Source: Garcia nutans
Taxonomy: Eukaryota > Streptophyta > Magnoliopsida > Malpighiales > Euphorbiaceae
Direction: 5' to 3'
Assembly (NCBI GenBank): GCA_947685225.1
Contig: CANTUV010000024.1
Span: forward strand, 16,882,001 to 16,946,000
Length of the DNA: 64,000 nt
This document shows positions 46,986 to 58,379 of this stretch, piece after piece. Position 1 is the stretch's first letter. Every line of letters begins with the position of its first letter. Both the position numbers and the translations under genes were made by a program. Below the pieces are notes generated by a model. It ran no database searches. It was not told where the DNA came from and worked only from the letters and a program-made list of their open reading frames with translations.

Positions 46986-47205
46986 TCCGTCGCCGATTTT
47001 CTATCATTGATTTTTATTTATTTTTTATTTTTTATTTTTATTATTATTATTATAGTTATTTTATTTTATTTTTTATTTTTCTTTTTTTAACTAAAATTAC
47101 CCTTTTATTTTTATTATAAATATATTTAATTAAAATAGCACAAAAATTATCTTGGACTATATAAAAAATATTGGACCACACTGGATCAAAAGTTAAGGGT
47201 CTATA

Positions 47206-48458
47206 GGTTAATTTCATTGATTTTAAGCATAATATATTTCATTAGTTGAATTTGACGTATTACTTGATTAATGTGAATGTATGTGTGCGGCATTGTTTGA
47301 AGTACCAATGTTTGGTTTACATTGATAATGGCATGACAAGCTATTGAAAAATGGCTAAATTTGATGTGTGTAAACTATGAAAAGTGAAAAGTGTATACAA
47401 AAATATGGAAGTGACCCATATTTGTTTTAAAAGTGGTGATGGTGTGATTTGTGAGTCAAAAATATGAAAATGAATAAGAAATATGAAATATGAGGAAATA
47501 TGTTGCATGCCACCTTATACGAGGTTTAGTTCCAAATTAATATTGTTGGATTTTTTTATGACTCATTATGCCTTCAGGTGAGACATGCTAGTGTCATAGA
47601 TGAATGAGGAATCACAAGACAATATTTCTAGAACTATACCAATTTTTTAAGGATTTTTAGGCCCAATGTGTGTGAATGATTGCTATGTTGATAACAATGT
47701 GTATATATTATTTGACATTTGTAGTATAGTGCATTTATAGCATTGCATATGAAATGTAATTTATTTTATATCAAAGTATGTACCACTAGGCGAAATGCTT
47801 AGTACGAGTGCAATTTATCGCACAGGTGACAGGACAGATCTGAAAGATCTGGAGAGTACTACTAGACCACCTCAAGTCTAGGTTATAGTTGGTTGTGTGT
47901 GAAGATCTTTGAGCTGCCGCAGACCAATGCCACTTACATATCATGTATAAGCTTTAAACTTTTTGAAATGTATTTGAGTATGTGCATTATATAAATAACC
48001 ATGTTTGTGGTCTAAATTATAAGGTTTTTCTTTTGTGTAAAATGTTGGAAACAAAAATGGGATTTATATTTATATATATATGGATGTGTTTTTAGTAAAA
48101 TGTTGGTGAATTGAGCCGTTGGACTATTTTGGAGAAATATATGTATTGAATAAATATTTGGGAGTGTATTTTAATTACAGGTTGTGATGTTTGAAATTTA
48201 GGAATATCCAAAATACAGATAAAACTCTGACAAATTTTTTTCAGAAATTTTCTTTTAAAATATAACTTTTTAATATTTAAATCCATCTTTTTAATATTTA
48301 AATCCCTGATGAAAACTTTTATTTATTTATTAAAATACATTTTAAGTGTTTAAAATAATTATTTTGGAATTATAGAAACTTTTGAAAAGTTTCCTTATCT
48401 GTATTTTACATATACTAGATATGTGTATTATACGTATATAGGGTATAAGGGTGTTACA
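47206..48458 (+). mobile_element. 5' LTR (3' part) of a Tekay chromovirus
   Basis: It ends AAGGGTGTTACA at 48458. The 5' part of the LTR is missing: the sequence abuts LTR-C at 47206. It contains the Tekay-type GCTTAGTACGAGTGCAATTT / ATCGCACAGGTGACAGG segment (47797-47832), comparable to 38.76-38.81 kb. Confidence 0.7.
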
Positions 48459-48465
48459 TTTATTT

Positions 48466-48480
48466 TAGTATTAGAGCCTA
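48466..48480 (+). other. mutated primer-binding site of Tekay element
   Basis: TAGTATTAGAGCCTA in place of TGGTATCAGAGCCTA; two changes (G to A, C to T) are of the deamination type. Confidence 0.7.
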
Positions 48481-48627
48481 GGTTTTATTTTCTCGACCTA
48501 GGTGGGTTTTGAAGAGAGAAAATAAGGTTTTAAATGCGATTTTAATATGTCATACATGCATTTGCACTGGCATTTTATCTGGTCCCTGATGTGGCGATTC
48601 TTTTTGTATTTACAGATATAGGCGGAT

Positions 48628-49680
48628 ATGGCATCTCAGACGCATGAGTCTGGAGAGGGGAGGGCAGAGACTATTTCCCCTGGAGAGGTTGTTGTTGGGG
48701 CTAGTGCAGAGATTACTAGAGAGGCACCAGTGCATACTAGATCAGCAATTGAGGAGGTTCTGCTAGCCTAGGTGCGGCAGATGGCAAAGTTGTTACGACA
48801 GGCTTCAGTACCAAAAAATATGACAAGCTGAGGAAATTTAGAGCTACAGACTTCCTCAGCACCATTGATCCAAATGTGGCATAGTAGTGGCTAGATAGAG
48901 TATAGAGGGTTTTTATCCAGTTACAGGCTACTGTAGAAGAGAAGTTTGATTATGCCAAATCTCTTATGCAGGGGGATGCCTATAAGTGGTGGAACATGGT
49001 TCTCCATGGTATAACTAATCCTCCGGTACTAACATATGATGACTTCCTACGGGAATTTGAGAAGAAATATACCCCTCAGGAGTATAAAGATGCAAAAAAG
49101 AAGGAGTTTTTAAGTTTAAAACAAGAACCAAAGATAGTGACAGAGTATGGGAAGGATTTTATCTGACTAAGCAAGTATGCAGGAGGGATTATGACAGATG
49201 AGATTGATAGATGCCAAAGATTTGAGGAGGGGTTGAGGCCGTCCATTATGTGTCAGGTGGCTGGGAGTCAATATGAGAATTTTTATTTGTTGGTGTCTAC
49301 TCCTAGAAATGTGAAGAAGGCTCGAGGGATTGCAGCTGCAGCCAAAGCAGAGAATAAAGATAGGAGACCTCAGTTCATCATCTAAGAGGGGAAGAGGGAG
49401 TTTTCACAGAGCTATGGTAGAGGATAGGTGCAACTTGGCAGGAGGTTTCAGCAGCAAAGGCAGAGAGAGGGACTTGCTCCTTCAGTGGATAGTACTCTGC
49501 CCAGTCTCGCTGAGATCCCCTCCAACCACTTGTGCCTAGTGTGGTCAGATTCACAAGGGTGTTTGTTGGGGTACCAGTCCATTATTAGCTAGATGTTTCA
49601 AATGTGGGTCCCGTGACCATTTTATCAAAGATTTTTCAGAGCCACCAGTGTATAGATAGACTAAGACAGTAGTTTCTACA
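48628..49680 (+). pseudogene. gag: Tekay gag, inactivated
   Basis: The likely start is ATG at 48628 (MASQTHESGEGRAE). The retrotransposon gag core includes MQGDAYKWWNMVLHGITNPP (48966-49025), YDDFLREFEKKYTPQEYKDA and FLSLKQEPKIVTEYGKDF. A zinc knuckle CFKCGSRDHFIKDF (49585-49630) has Phe for the last Cys. Stops interrupt at about 48771, 48882, 49164 and 49383, and there are frameshifts. Confidence 0.85.
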
Positions 49681-49839
49681 CCTAATGAAAGAGGGAGTCA
49701 AGGTGTCAGAGGTGGTAGGGGTGGCAGATTTGGATCCAATCAGAGAGGGGGATCCATAGCAGGGATTAGTAGACCAGAGCAAGCCGGGTCATCACAGAGA
49801 GTATATGTGATACAGCAACAGCCGAGTGCTTCTGATGTT

Positions 49840-52800
49840 GTAGTTGGTACTCTCTCTTTATTCGATATTTCTATGTATGATTGATTGATCCTGGATCTAC
49901 ACATTCATACATTAGTGCATCCATTCTGCCTATGAATGATATGCATTCTGAGTCATTAGGGTTTGATGCACTGGTGACCAATCCTTTAGGCATAGTGTGG
50001 TAGTTAGTAAGGTACATCGAGATAGTCCAATTGTTGTGCATGATGAGGAATTTCTCGGTGATCTAATTGAGATGCCCTTTAGGGAGTATGATGTGATTTT
50101 GGGTATGGACTAGTTATCTAGACATGGGGCTATGGTAGACTGTCAGTGAAAATGTATTACTCTAAAAACCCATGATGGAAAAGATGTAGTGGTATTTGGT
50201 AAGCAGAGACATCTCGCATCCATATTCGTTTTATCTATATCAACTTGGATGATGATCCTGAAGGGACGTGAGGCATTTTTGGCTTATGTTACAGATACCA
50301 CGGTAGTGGGGTCTCAACTAGATAGTATATCTACAGTAGCAGAGTTTCTGGATGTATTCCCTAATGATTTTCCAGGGTTACCTCCAGAGAGATAGAGTTT
50401 GGTATCAATTTGATGTCTGGTACCACTCTCAACTCTATTACTCCTTATCAGATGGCACCTATTGAATTAAAGGAGTTAAAGGTGCAGTTGGAGAAACTGA
50501 TCGATAAAGGGTTTATTTGCTCTAGTGTATCACTGTGGGGAGCACCGGTATTATTTGTAAAGAAGAAGGATGGCACTTTAAGGTTGTGTATTGATTATCG
50601 ATAGTTGAATAAAGTGACTATCAAGAACAAATACTCATTACCTCATATTGATGATTTGTTTGATCAATTAAAGGGGGCAGCCATATACTCTAAGATTGAC
50701 TTGAGATCAGGGTATCATCAGTTGAGGGTTAGAGATGCAGATGTACCCAAAATGGCTTTTGGCATGAGGTATGGGCATTATGAGTTTTTAGTGATTTCTT
50801 TTGGATTGACGAATGCACCTACTACATTCATGGATTTGATGAATTGGGCGTTCAGGCCATATTTGGATCAATTTTTTATAGTGTTCATTGATGACATTTT
50901 GGTATACTCTTGCAGTAAGGAAGAGCATGATAGACATCTGCGAATTGTATTGCAAACATTAAGGGAGAAATAATTGTATGCCAATTTATCCAAGTTTGAA
51001 TTCTAGTTGGATCAAGTGACTTTCCTTGGGCATGTTGTTTCAGTAGAGGGTATAAAACCTTATCCAAGTAAAGTTGAAGCAATCTTGAATTGGAGTCCAC
51101 CATAGAATGTAACTGAGATTAGAAGTTTTCTAGGATTGGCTAGTTAATACTGTTGATTTGTGAAGGGATTTTCCATGATATCTTTTCCACTCACCAGATT
51201 ACTTCGAAAAGATGTGAATTTTTTATAGACTGATCGATGTTAGGTGAGCTTTAAGCAGTTGAGAGACATGTTGACTCAAGCTCCAATTCTTACTCTACCT
51301 GTAGAAGGTAAACCATATGTGATATATAGTGATGCGTCATATAATGGTTTTGGTTGTGTGTTGATGTAAGAAGGTAGAGTTATTGCATATGCTTCAAGAT
51401 AGTTAAAGCCACATAAATTAAACTATCCGACTCATGATTTGAAGTTGGCAGCCATTGTATTTGCATTGAAGATTTAGAGACACCACTTGTATGGAGAGAA
51501 GTGTTTTATTTACAATGATCATAAGAGTTTGAAGTATTTGTGTGTCCAGAAAGAATTGAATCTTTGACAAAGACAATGAATAGAATTGATAAAAGATTAT
51601 GACTATATGATTGATTACCATCTTGGCAAGGCAAATGTAGTTGCGGATGCCTTAAGTGGCAAGTCCATGGCAGGTTTGATTGCCTATTCACTCTCGTTGC
51701 TTGTTGAGTTGAGAGCGTTGCATGCTAGATTTGATTTATGTTGTGATGGTGCACTAATGGCTCAGTTGCAATTGAGGCCAATGTTACTATATCATATTAA
51801 GGAAGCACAACATATAGATGAGAAAATCTAAAAGATTATGAAGGATTGCCAAAAGGGGGAGAGCAAAGACTTTCATAGGAAAGATGATAGCAGTTTATGG
51901 TACAGGGATAGATTGTGTATTCCTAATGATATGGAATTGGAGAAGAAGATTTTTGAGGAAGCACATCAATCATTCTATGAAGAGGGACACAACAAAATTT
52001 GTATCCATATGTCTCACTTGCCAGAGAGTGAAGGTTGAGCACCAAGTTCCTTCAGGATTGCTTCAGCCATTGTCAATGCCTGAATGGAAATGGGAGCGAG
52101 TGACCATGGATTTTGTGACTGGATTGCCTTTGACCCAGAGGAAATATGATGCAATCTAGGTAATAGTGGATAGAATGATGAAGTCAGCTCATTTTCTTCC
52201 AATTAGGATGGACTACTCTCTTGATAGGTTGGTAGAACTATATGTTAATGAAGTGGTAAGATTGCATGATGTCCCAGTCTCACTAGTGTCAGATCAAGAT
52301 CCAAGGTTTACATCAAGATTTTGGAAGAGTTTACAGGGTGCCTTAGGTTCACAGTTACACTTTAGTACTGCTTTTCATCCTCAAACAGATGAGCAGTCAG
52401 AGAGAGTGATTTAGGTCCTAGAGGATATGTTGAGGAGTTGTGTTATCGAGTTTACTAGGAGCTGGGATAGACATTTACCTCTAGCTGAGTTTGCATACAA
52501 CAACAGCTTTCAATTCAGCATTGGGATAGCTCCTTATGAGGCTTTGTATGGTAGAAAATACAAGACACCTTTGTGTTAGGATGAAGTTGGAGAAGGAAAG
52601 CTAGTAGGTCCTAATTAGATCAAGGAAACAAAAGAAAAGGTTAAGGTAATTCGGGATAGATTGAAAGCAGCTTCAGACCGGCAAAAATCCTACTCTGATT
52701 TGAAGAGAAAAGATATAGAGTTTAGGGTAGGAAATAAGGTATTCCTAAAGGTGTCTCCATGGAAGAGGATTCTGAGATTTGATCTGAAAGGAAAGTTGAG

Positions 52801-53149
52801 TCCTCATTTCATTGGGCCATATGAGATACTGGAGAGAGTAGGACTTGTGGCCTACAGATTGGGTTTGCCACCTGTATTGGAGAAGATTCATAATGTCTTC
52901 CATGTCTCTATGCTTCGAAGGTATAGATCGGATCCATCTCATGTGTTGACAGTGGAGTCTATCGAGGTAAATCTGGATCTAACCTACAAAGAGAAACCGG
53001 TGGCGATTTTGGAACGGGAAGTGAAAGAGTTGATAAATAAGAAGGTGCCATTGGTTAAAGTTCTTTGAAGGAACCATTCCACTGAGGAGCGGACATGGGA
53101 GGGTGAACAGATGATGCGGAGCCAGTATCCTCGGTTATTTCAAAGTTGA
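49840..53149 (+). pseudogene. pol: Tekay chromovirus pol (protease, RT, RNase H, integrase, chromodomain), inactivated
   Basis: Protease motif LIDPGSTHSYIS (about 49885-49920). RT: GAPVLFVKKKDGTLRLCIDY, IDLRSGYHQLRVRDADVPKM, and active-site FIDD (50884-50895). RNase H: YSDASYNGFGCVLM (51319-51366) and FIYNDHKSLKYL. Integrase: the zinc-finger region is shortened (deletion after about 51985; CLTCQRVK kept), while the core triad is readable as MDF (52109), VSDQDPRF (52295) and the Glu in EQSERVI (52400). The C-terminus continues through NVFHVSMLRRYRSDPSHVL to a chromodomain (ILEREVKELINKKVPLVKVL, stop for Trp, RNHSTEERTWEG), ending 53149. Many stops replace Gln (CAG/CAA) or Trp (TGG). Confidence 0.92.
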
Positions 53150-53179
53150 TATCAGGTAATTTCAAGGACGAAATTCTTT

Positions 53180-53194
53180 TAAGAAGGAGAGAGT
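53180..53194 (+). other. polypurine tract of Tekay element
   Basis: AAGAAGGAGAGAGT lies just before the 3' LTR and after the conserved TTTCAAGGACGAAATTC segment. Confidence 0.75.
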
Positions 53195-54559
53195 TGTAAC
53201 ATCCGTTAATTTGCTAAAATTAAATTAAATTAAATTACACTAATGAGTTGGAGGGGTAAATGAAGTGTTAGAAGTGAGAGAATAATATGTATATATGTGA
53301 AATATAATAAAAATATACATTACATATAAAGTTAAACATAACTTAGAGGAAAAAATGAAAGATGAATAGTAAAGAGGGGCAAAATGTAAATATACTTTAT
53401 AAAAATTAAAATTAATTAAATAATTTAAAAAAAATAAATATGGATGGAAGATAAAATTTTGGAATTAAAAATTAAATAAATAATTAATTAATTAAAATAT
53501 TAAAATAATATATATAATTGGATGGAAGAAGAAAAAAAAATCAAAATTTTATCTTTATCTCTTTCTTTCTTCTTCTTCTTCTTCCTATTCTTCCTTTGCC
53601 TAAAATTTTACCATAGCCAGAGGAGAAATTTCTTCATCCAAGCACTAATTTTAAGAATTCAAGAATTAAAAAGAGTCTTGGTGATTTTCCAACAAACTAG
53701 TAATATTCTTTTAAAATTATGAAGTTTCTTTGAATTTTTTTATTATGTAAGATATGAGTTTTTGTTAGAGGGTTTTATAATTGTTTAAATGGGTATGAAT
53801 GATGTTATATTGATGAGTAATCAATGATTTTAAGATTGGATTGAAGAAAATGTTAGGTTTGGTTAGAGTTTGGAAGAGGTAACAAGTGATTTAGGATTTT
53901 GGAAAAGGTTTTATTAAAGAATGATTGTACAATTAGTTACATGGTTTAAATTGTGTTGTTTAATGGTTTTAATGATGAAAATGAGTTTAAATTACCATTT
54001 AGAATTGGTTGGAATGAAGAACCAAAATTTAAGTGAGTTAGGGCATATTTTAGGGTTTTGAAGGTAATGATTCTAAATTGAGTTTTATAGCTTGAAATGT
54101 GTTAAAATGTGATGTTTTAGATATATTTAAGCTTAAAACTCAATTTAGAATTGATTGAATTGGATTTCCAAGGTTGGAGAACCTTAGGGCTAAGAAAAGG
54201 GAAATTGAAGGAATGTGTTTTAATTTATGGTTTAAGCTTTAAACACCTTAAAATGTGGTTCTAATGTGTGTTTGTTTTATTAGTTTTTGTTATAGATTTG
54301 TGTCTTGTTTATTATGATAATTATTGTTTTATTTAGGTATTTTGTTAGTTTTTATCGGTTTGTTCAGTGTTTTCATTAATTTTGTTAGTTTTAGTTTATT
54401 TCAGTGTTTATGTCGTTTTTGATCTAGTTTTTAGTATGGTGTTTATGTTTTGTTGGTTATTGTTTATTCACTTCTTCTTTAAAGTTTGTTTGAAGTTTTG
54501 TTTTAGGTTAAACAGCCAAGGAACCAAAAAGAAGAAAAATGGACAGTAGCTGACACATG

Positions 54560-54985
54560 CAGAGGACACGGTCAAGTCACTGGCCGTGTCCCATATCAAG
54601 CTAAAAGGAAGCCACAAGACACAGAGATGGACACACTCAAGGGACACGGCCAAGTCACTGGCCGTGTCCCTCCAAAGAAGCCCATACACGGCCAAGTTGC
54701 TCAAGCTTGGCCGTGTCTCACTTAAATCCCAAGCAAAGAAGAAGAAATTCTCACAGTAGGTACACATGCAAGGGACACAGCCAAGTCAGTGGCCGTGTCC
54801 CTCCAACGAAGCTCAACACGGCCAAGTCACCTTCAACTTGGCCGTGTCTCACTTAAGTCTAAAGCAAAAGAAGACTTAGTCTTCACAGAAGCAAACATAG
54901 GCAAGGGACACGGCCAAGTCAGTGGCCGTGTCCCTCCAAAGACCACCCACACGGCCAAGTCACCTTCAACTTGGCCGTGTCCCTC
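54560..54985 (+). repeat. GACACGGCCAAGTC / GGCCGTGTCCC array (Athila copy 2, 5' LTR)
   Basis: About fourteen half-sites in facing pairs, ending about 40 bp before the TATA box. Confidence 0.92.
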
Positions 54986-55025
54986 ATGAACCAAAGGCGT
55001 AGCGAATTTTTGAAGCGGACGTTTC

Positions 55026-55034
55026 ATATAAAAG
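55026..55034 (+). promoter_or_regulatory. TATA box of Athila 5' LTR (copy 2)
   Basis: ATATAAAAG in GACGTTTCATATAAAAGG, conserved in all three Athila LTRs. Confidence 0.65.
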
Positions 55035-56002
55035 GAAAAAAGAAGCTAGGGTTGAGGGGAGTTGGCGATTTGGAGATTAGATTGAGCCGTCAAGAGAGTT
55101 TAGGTTTTGATAACTTTGTTTTCTTTGATTTTTGATTACACTTTGGATTAAACTAGCTAGATTAGATTGTTCATGCCATTGATACATCCTTCTTGCAAGA
55201 TTTGAACAAGAGATTCGTCTGAAGCTTCAAGGAGTTTGTAATTTGGTTTTGTTCTTGAACTTATTCTCTTTATTTTCATTGGAATTGTATTTATGGATAT
55301 TATCATGTCTAAATTGATTTCTTTGATTATTAATGAGATGAGTATGTTTGATAGCATTATGAACTAATTTGATCTAGTCTAGGGTTTGTATGGATCTGCT
55401 ATGATTGTATGAATTGGTTATTCTCTTAGCTAATAATTTTTTTAGCCTTAATTGAATGAAATATTGTTAATATATAATTGATTGGCCACCAATTATGTGT
55501 TTTAGGTATTAGATGATGGATTGAGAGATGAAGTCTAATACTGGAACAATTCAATTAAGGACTTAGGTGAATTAGAGATATAACCTATTAAAAAGATTAT
55601 TTTAATTATAACAAGATTAGTTGAAAAAGGTTTGAATGCGAGAGCTTATTTCCTTGACTCGATTAATTAAGTTGTTTGAGATTTAATATTTGAAATTAAA
55701 TTAGTTAAGAGGAATAACCATTCATACATATAAGTAGTAGAGAAGTGCAAACCCTAGACCTTTCTATCAAGTGAATCAAAACATCATTTTAATTTACTTT
55801 TATTCGTTTTAAACTTCAATCAATCTTTTTCATTAGTTAATAATTTAAATTTCTTCATTACTTGTTAATTATAATTTGATAATCAATTAGCCACTTTAGC
55901 TTCCTTGTGAGATGACCTTGGGACGATCACCTTTGCTACAGCTACCTCGTATACTTGCGAGTGACGCTTTGTGGTAGAGTTAATTCGAGCGCAACAAGTT
56001 TT

Positions 56003-56020
56003 TGGCGCCTCTGCCGGGGA
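56003..56020 (+). other. Athila primer-binding site
   Basis: TGGCGCCTCTGCCGGGGA, 6 bp after the 5' LTR; Athila elements typically have TGGCGCCGTTGCCGGGGA. Confidence 0.85.
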
Positions 56021-56297
56021 AGCTAATTGGCGTAATTGTTTATTAGTCAAAAATATTCTAGATTATTTTTCACTGTTTTCATTTTATTTTATTTGTATTT
56101 TGCTTTTAATAATTTCTTTTTCTAGAAAAAATTTGTTTATACAAGGCAGGAGATCACTCGAAAGAGAGCTACATCCATTTATTCCAGAAATTCAGAGACT
56201 GAAAAGGAACAGGGAAGAGTTTGAACTGTACACAGGATTTGATACTACAGAGGAGGTCACTTCTAATTTTGAGTCGGAATCTGCACAATCTGTTAAA

Positions 56298-57122
56298 ATG
56301 GCTGAAGAAAGACAAAAGACGATGAGAGACTTTGCTAGACCTGTCATTGGAACTTCCACCTCTTGCATAAGACTGACAGATGCAGCAAGAAATTATGAGT
56401 TGAAGAACATTCAATACAACATGCTGCCATCATTCTATGGAGTTCCAAATGAAGATCCTTTGAACTTTATTCGGGATTTCTACTCCATCCTCAACACTTT
56501 TCCATTAGGAGGATTAGCAGAGGATCAGTTGAGGATGCGGTGTTTTCCATATACTTTGAAGGATAGGGCAAAGAGCTGGCTTATGATGTTGCCCGAAAAC
56601 TCTTTAACAACTTGGGAGCAAGTTTATAACAAATTTATGGGCAAGTTTTATTCACATCAAAAGACAGCTGAATTGAGAGGGAAGATTGCTACATTCTCTC
56701 AATTTGAAGGAGAACCATTTCATGAGGCTTGGGACAGATTCAAGATGCTATTGATCCAGTGTCCACATCATCATTACCCACTTCAACTCCTTAATCAGTT
56801 TTTCTACGATGGTTTAACCCAGCAATTTCAGAACACTGTTGATAATGCAGCTGGGGGAGCTATGGGAGAAAAGACAGCTGATGAAACTTATGAGATCTTT
56901 GAGATGTTGGGAGCTAATTCTCAACAGAAGAGTGTAAGGGGAAGAAGTAAAGGTGTGAATCAATTAGAAGCCAATAGTGAAATGGTAAATCAGATAGCTG
57001 AGTTGACAAAGCAAGTGCAAATGCTGAACATGAAGAACAATATTTCTTCATCTGCTCAAGAAATTTGTGGAATTTGTGGAACTCTTGGGCATGGAGAAAA
57101 CATTTGCCCCTTCGCATATTAG
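56298..57122 (+). CDS. gag: Athila gag (truncated by a stop)
   Basis: I choose ATG 56298 (MAEERQKTMRDFARPVIG), which resembles Athila gag starts; the frame is open further upstream to 55971 but that part crosses the LTR end and primer-binding site. The gag core follows: LPSFYGVPNEDPLNFIRDFY, LRMRCFPYTLKDRAKSWLMM, WEQVYNKFMGKFYSHQKTAE, EPFHEAWDRFKMLLIQCPHH. A C-terminal segment has the zinc knuckle CGICGTLGHGENIC. The stop TAG at 57120 is followed in frame by SYRNEAEQVNSMGGFQPR and YNPGWRNHPNFS, normal for Athila gag, so the stop is a mutation (possibly from CAG). 275 codons are intact, and a nearly complete gag could be made. It may use or compete with proteins of full-length relatives. Confidence 0.85.
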   Translation: MAEERQKTMRDFARPVIGTSTSCIRLTDAARNYELKNIQYNMLPSFYGVPNEDPLNFIRDFYSILNTFPLGGLAEDQLRMRCFPYTLKDRAKSWLMMLPENSLTTWEQVYNKFMGKFYSHQKTAELRGKIATFSQFEGEPFHEAWDRFKMLLIQCPHHHYPLQLLNQFFYDGLTQQFQNTVDNAAGGAMGEKTADETYEIFEMLGANSQQKSVRGRSKGVNQLEANSEMVNQIAELTKQVQMLNMKNNISSSAQEICGICGTLGHGENICPFAY

Positions 57123-57445
57123 TCTTATAGGAATGAAGCTGAGCAAGTCAATTCCATGGGGGGATTTCAACCGAGGACCCGAAATGAACCTTATTCAAAT
57201 ACATACAACCCTGGTTGGAGGAATCACCCAAATTTTTCTTTGGCAACAAATAATTCTCAGCAGCCTTTCCATTTGCTCTAGAGACAGAACCAACAGCAGG
57301 GTCAATCCTCAAATCAAGGATAGTCAAAGATAGAGAGTTTGGAGGAAAGTCTACAAGCTTTTATCCAATTCAGTGCTAGAAATCAAGAGATGACCAATAA
57401 GAGGCTGGATTCATTAGAAGCATCTTTTAAAAAAAGCTTGTAGAC
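57123..57445 (+). pseudogene. out-of-use 3' part of Athila gag
   Basis: Same frame as gag after the stop: FQPRTRNEPYSNTYNPGWRN, HPNFSLATNNSQQPF, two further stops, then a coiled-coil segment (IESLEESLQAFIQFSARNQE, MTNKRLDSLEASFKKSL). It ends at the deletion junction near 57440. Confidence 0.7.
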
Positions 57446-58379
57446 TTTTAAATTCCTTAGTGAGCCAAGTTGAGCCTTTGACCTTTTCTTGTTTGATCAA
57501 CACAATTCTCAACTTAGCATTCTCTTATTATCATCATACTTGCATTGAGGAATGGAGTTTTATGATATGACAATAGGGTGGTTTATTTCAAAGTGTGGGG
57601 TAAGCAAGTAAAAAAAAAAAGCAAATAAAAAAAATGGTATTGCTATTTGGGGTTTAAATGCATACTGTGCACATTGTATTTGATTAAGAGTTGATTATTC
57701 TTTTCCTCTACATTTTAAGCTAGATGTTCTATGCAATGTTATATTTTGTATATATATGTATTTAAAAAAAAGGAAAAAATTTATATGATAAAAAAAGAGA
57801 ATAAAAAAAAAGGTATATATATGTATACAAAATTCTTATATGTTCTAGCATTGGTTATCAAAAGAGGAATGTCAACTCATGTATTTTTCTTGAAGTATGC
57901 AAGTATATGAAGTATTAATGGATTGTGAGTATGCCATTTGAGGGAGTTATGAATTTCTTAAGCAAGAGTATTGTCTAATGTAAATACTCCATTTCTTGAT
58001 GCTCCAGCGTAAATGTCTTTTCTCACACCTTTACCTTAACCCCATTACATCCAAATGAAAGACCTTCGGATTATTTCTTGAGAAAATTAGTAAGGGAGAT
58101 TGGATAATTAAGCAAGTTTATGGTAGTATGCAGTCATGAGTGGTTTGAGCGATTAACCTTTGAAATCGAGTGAAACACTTAGAAGAGAGATAAGGTTTGT
58201 ATGTATGGATTAAGGAATGAATTAAGAAAATCTTAATTGAAGGAAATTGCAAATATTTATAGCTGAGTCTTAAAGGATTTCATCTTATATGCTGGAATTA
58301 TAGTTAAGGTTGTTTGAGTTTTTAATTTATGCCTTGTGAATTTGCTTGAGGACAAGCAAAGTTTTAAGTGTGGGGTAGT
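57446..58379 (+). other. Athila 3' untranslated region and polypurine tract (copy 2)
   Basis: Collinear with 15219-16167. No coding potential. Ends GTTTTAAGTGTGGGGTAGT before the LTR. Confidence 0.75.

Larger units (their letters stand above)
30510..47205 (-). mobile_element. Ty3/gypsy TAT 5' LTR in reverse (LTR-C), interrupted by a 14.1-kb LARD
   Basis: On the reverse strand it starts TATAGACCCTTAACTTTTG (47205; TG mutated to TA) and ends AATCCCCGCTCACA (30510), next to the primer-binding site. It consists of 45067-47205 plus 30510-30956, about 2.58 kb without the LARD. Features: a motif array GCAGGAAATTTC/GCGGGCGCC (46790-46980), a reverse TATA box (46684-46691) and TTTAGGGTTT-type motif blocks (45360-46340). 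It is the same subfamily as LTR-D. The flank GGTTA (47206) has no match at LTR-B or LTR-D, so the far end of this element is not in evidence. Confidence 0.8.
54273..55996 (+). mobile_element. Athila 5' LTR (copy 2)
   Basis: 1724 bp. Contains the GACACGGCC array (54560-54985) and the TATA box (55026). Compared with the 3' LTR it has an additional 64 bp at 54642-54705, bounded by a CTCAAG direct repeat. Confidence 0.9.

Noticed and set aside
4000..47205. A single giant reverse TAT element bounded by LTR-B (4000-6598) and LTR-C (30510-47205)
   Set aside because: The flanks (AGGCT and GGTTA) do not form a target duplication and the U3 parts of the two LTRs belong to different subfamilies.
12565..54272. 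LTR-F (12565-13596) as the missing start of the Tekay 5' LTR at 47206-48458
   Set aside because: The start of the Tekay 3' LTR (TGTAACATCCGTTAATTTG) and its following sequence differ clearly from LTR-F, and CACGG/GGTTA flanks do not match.
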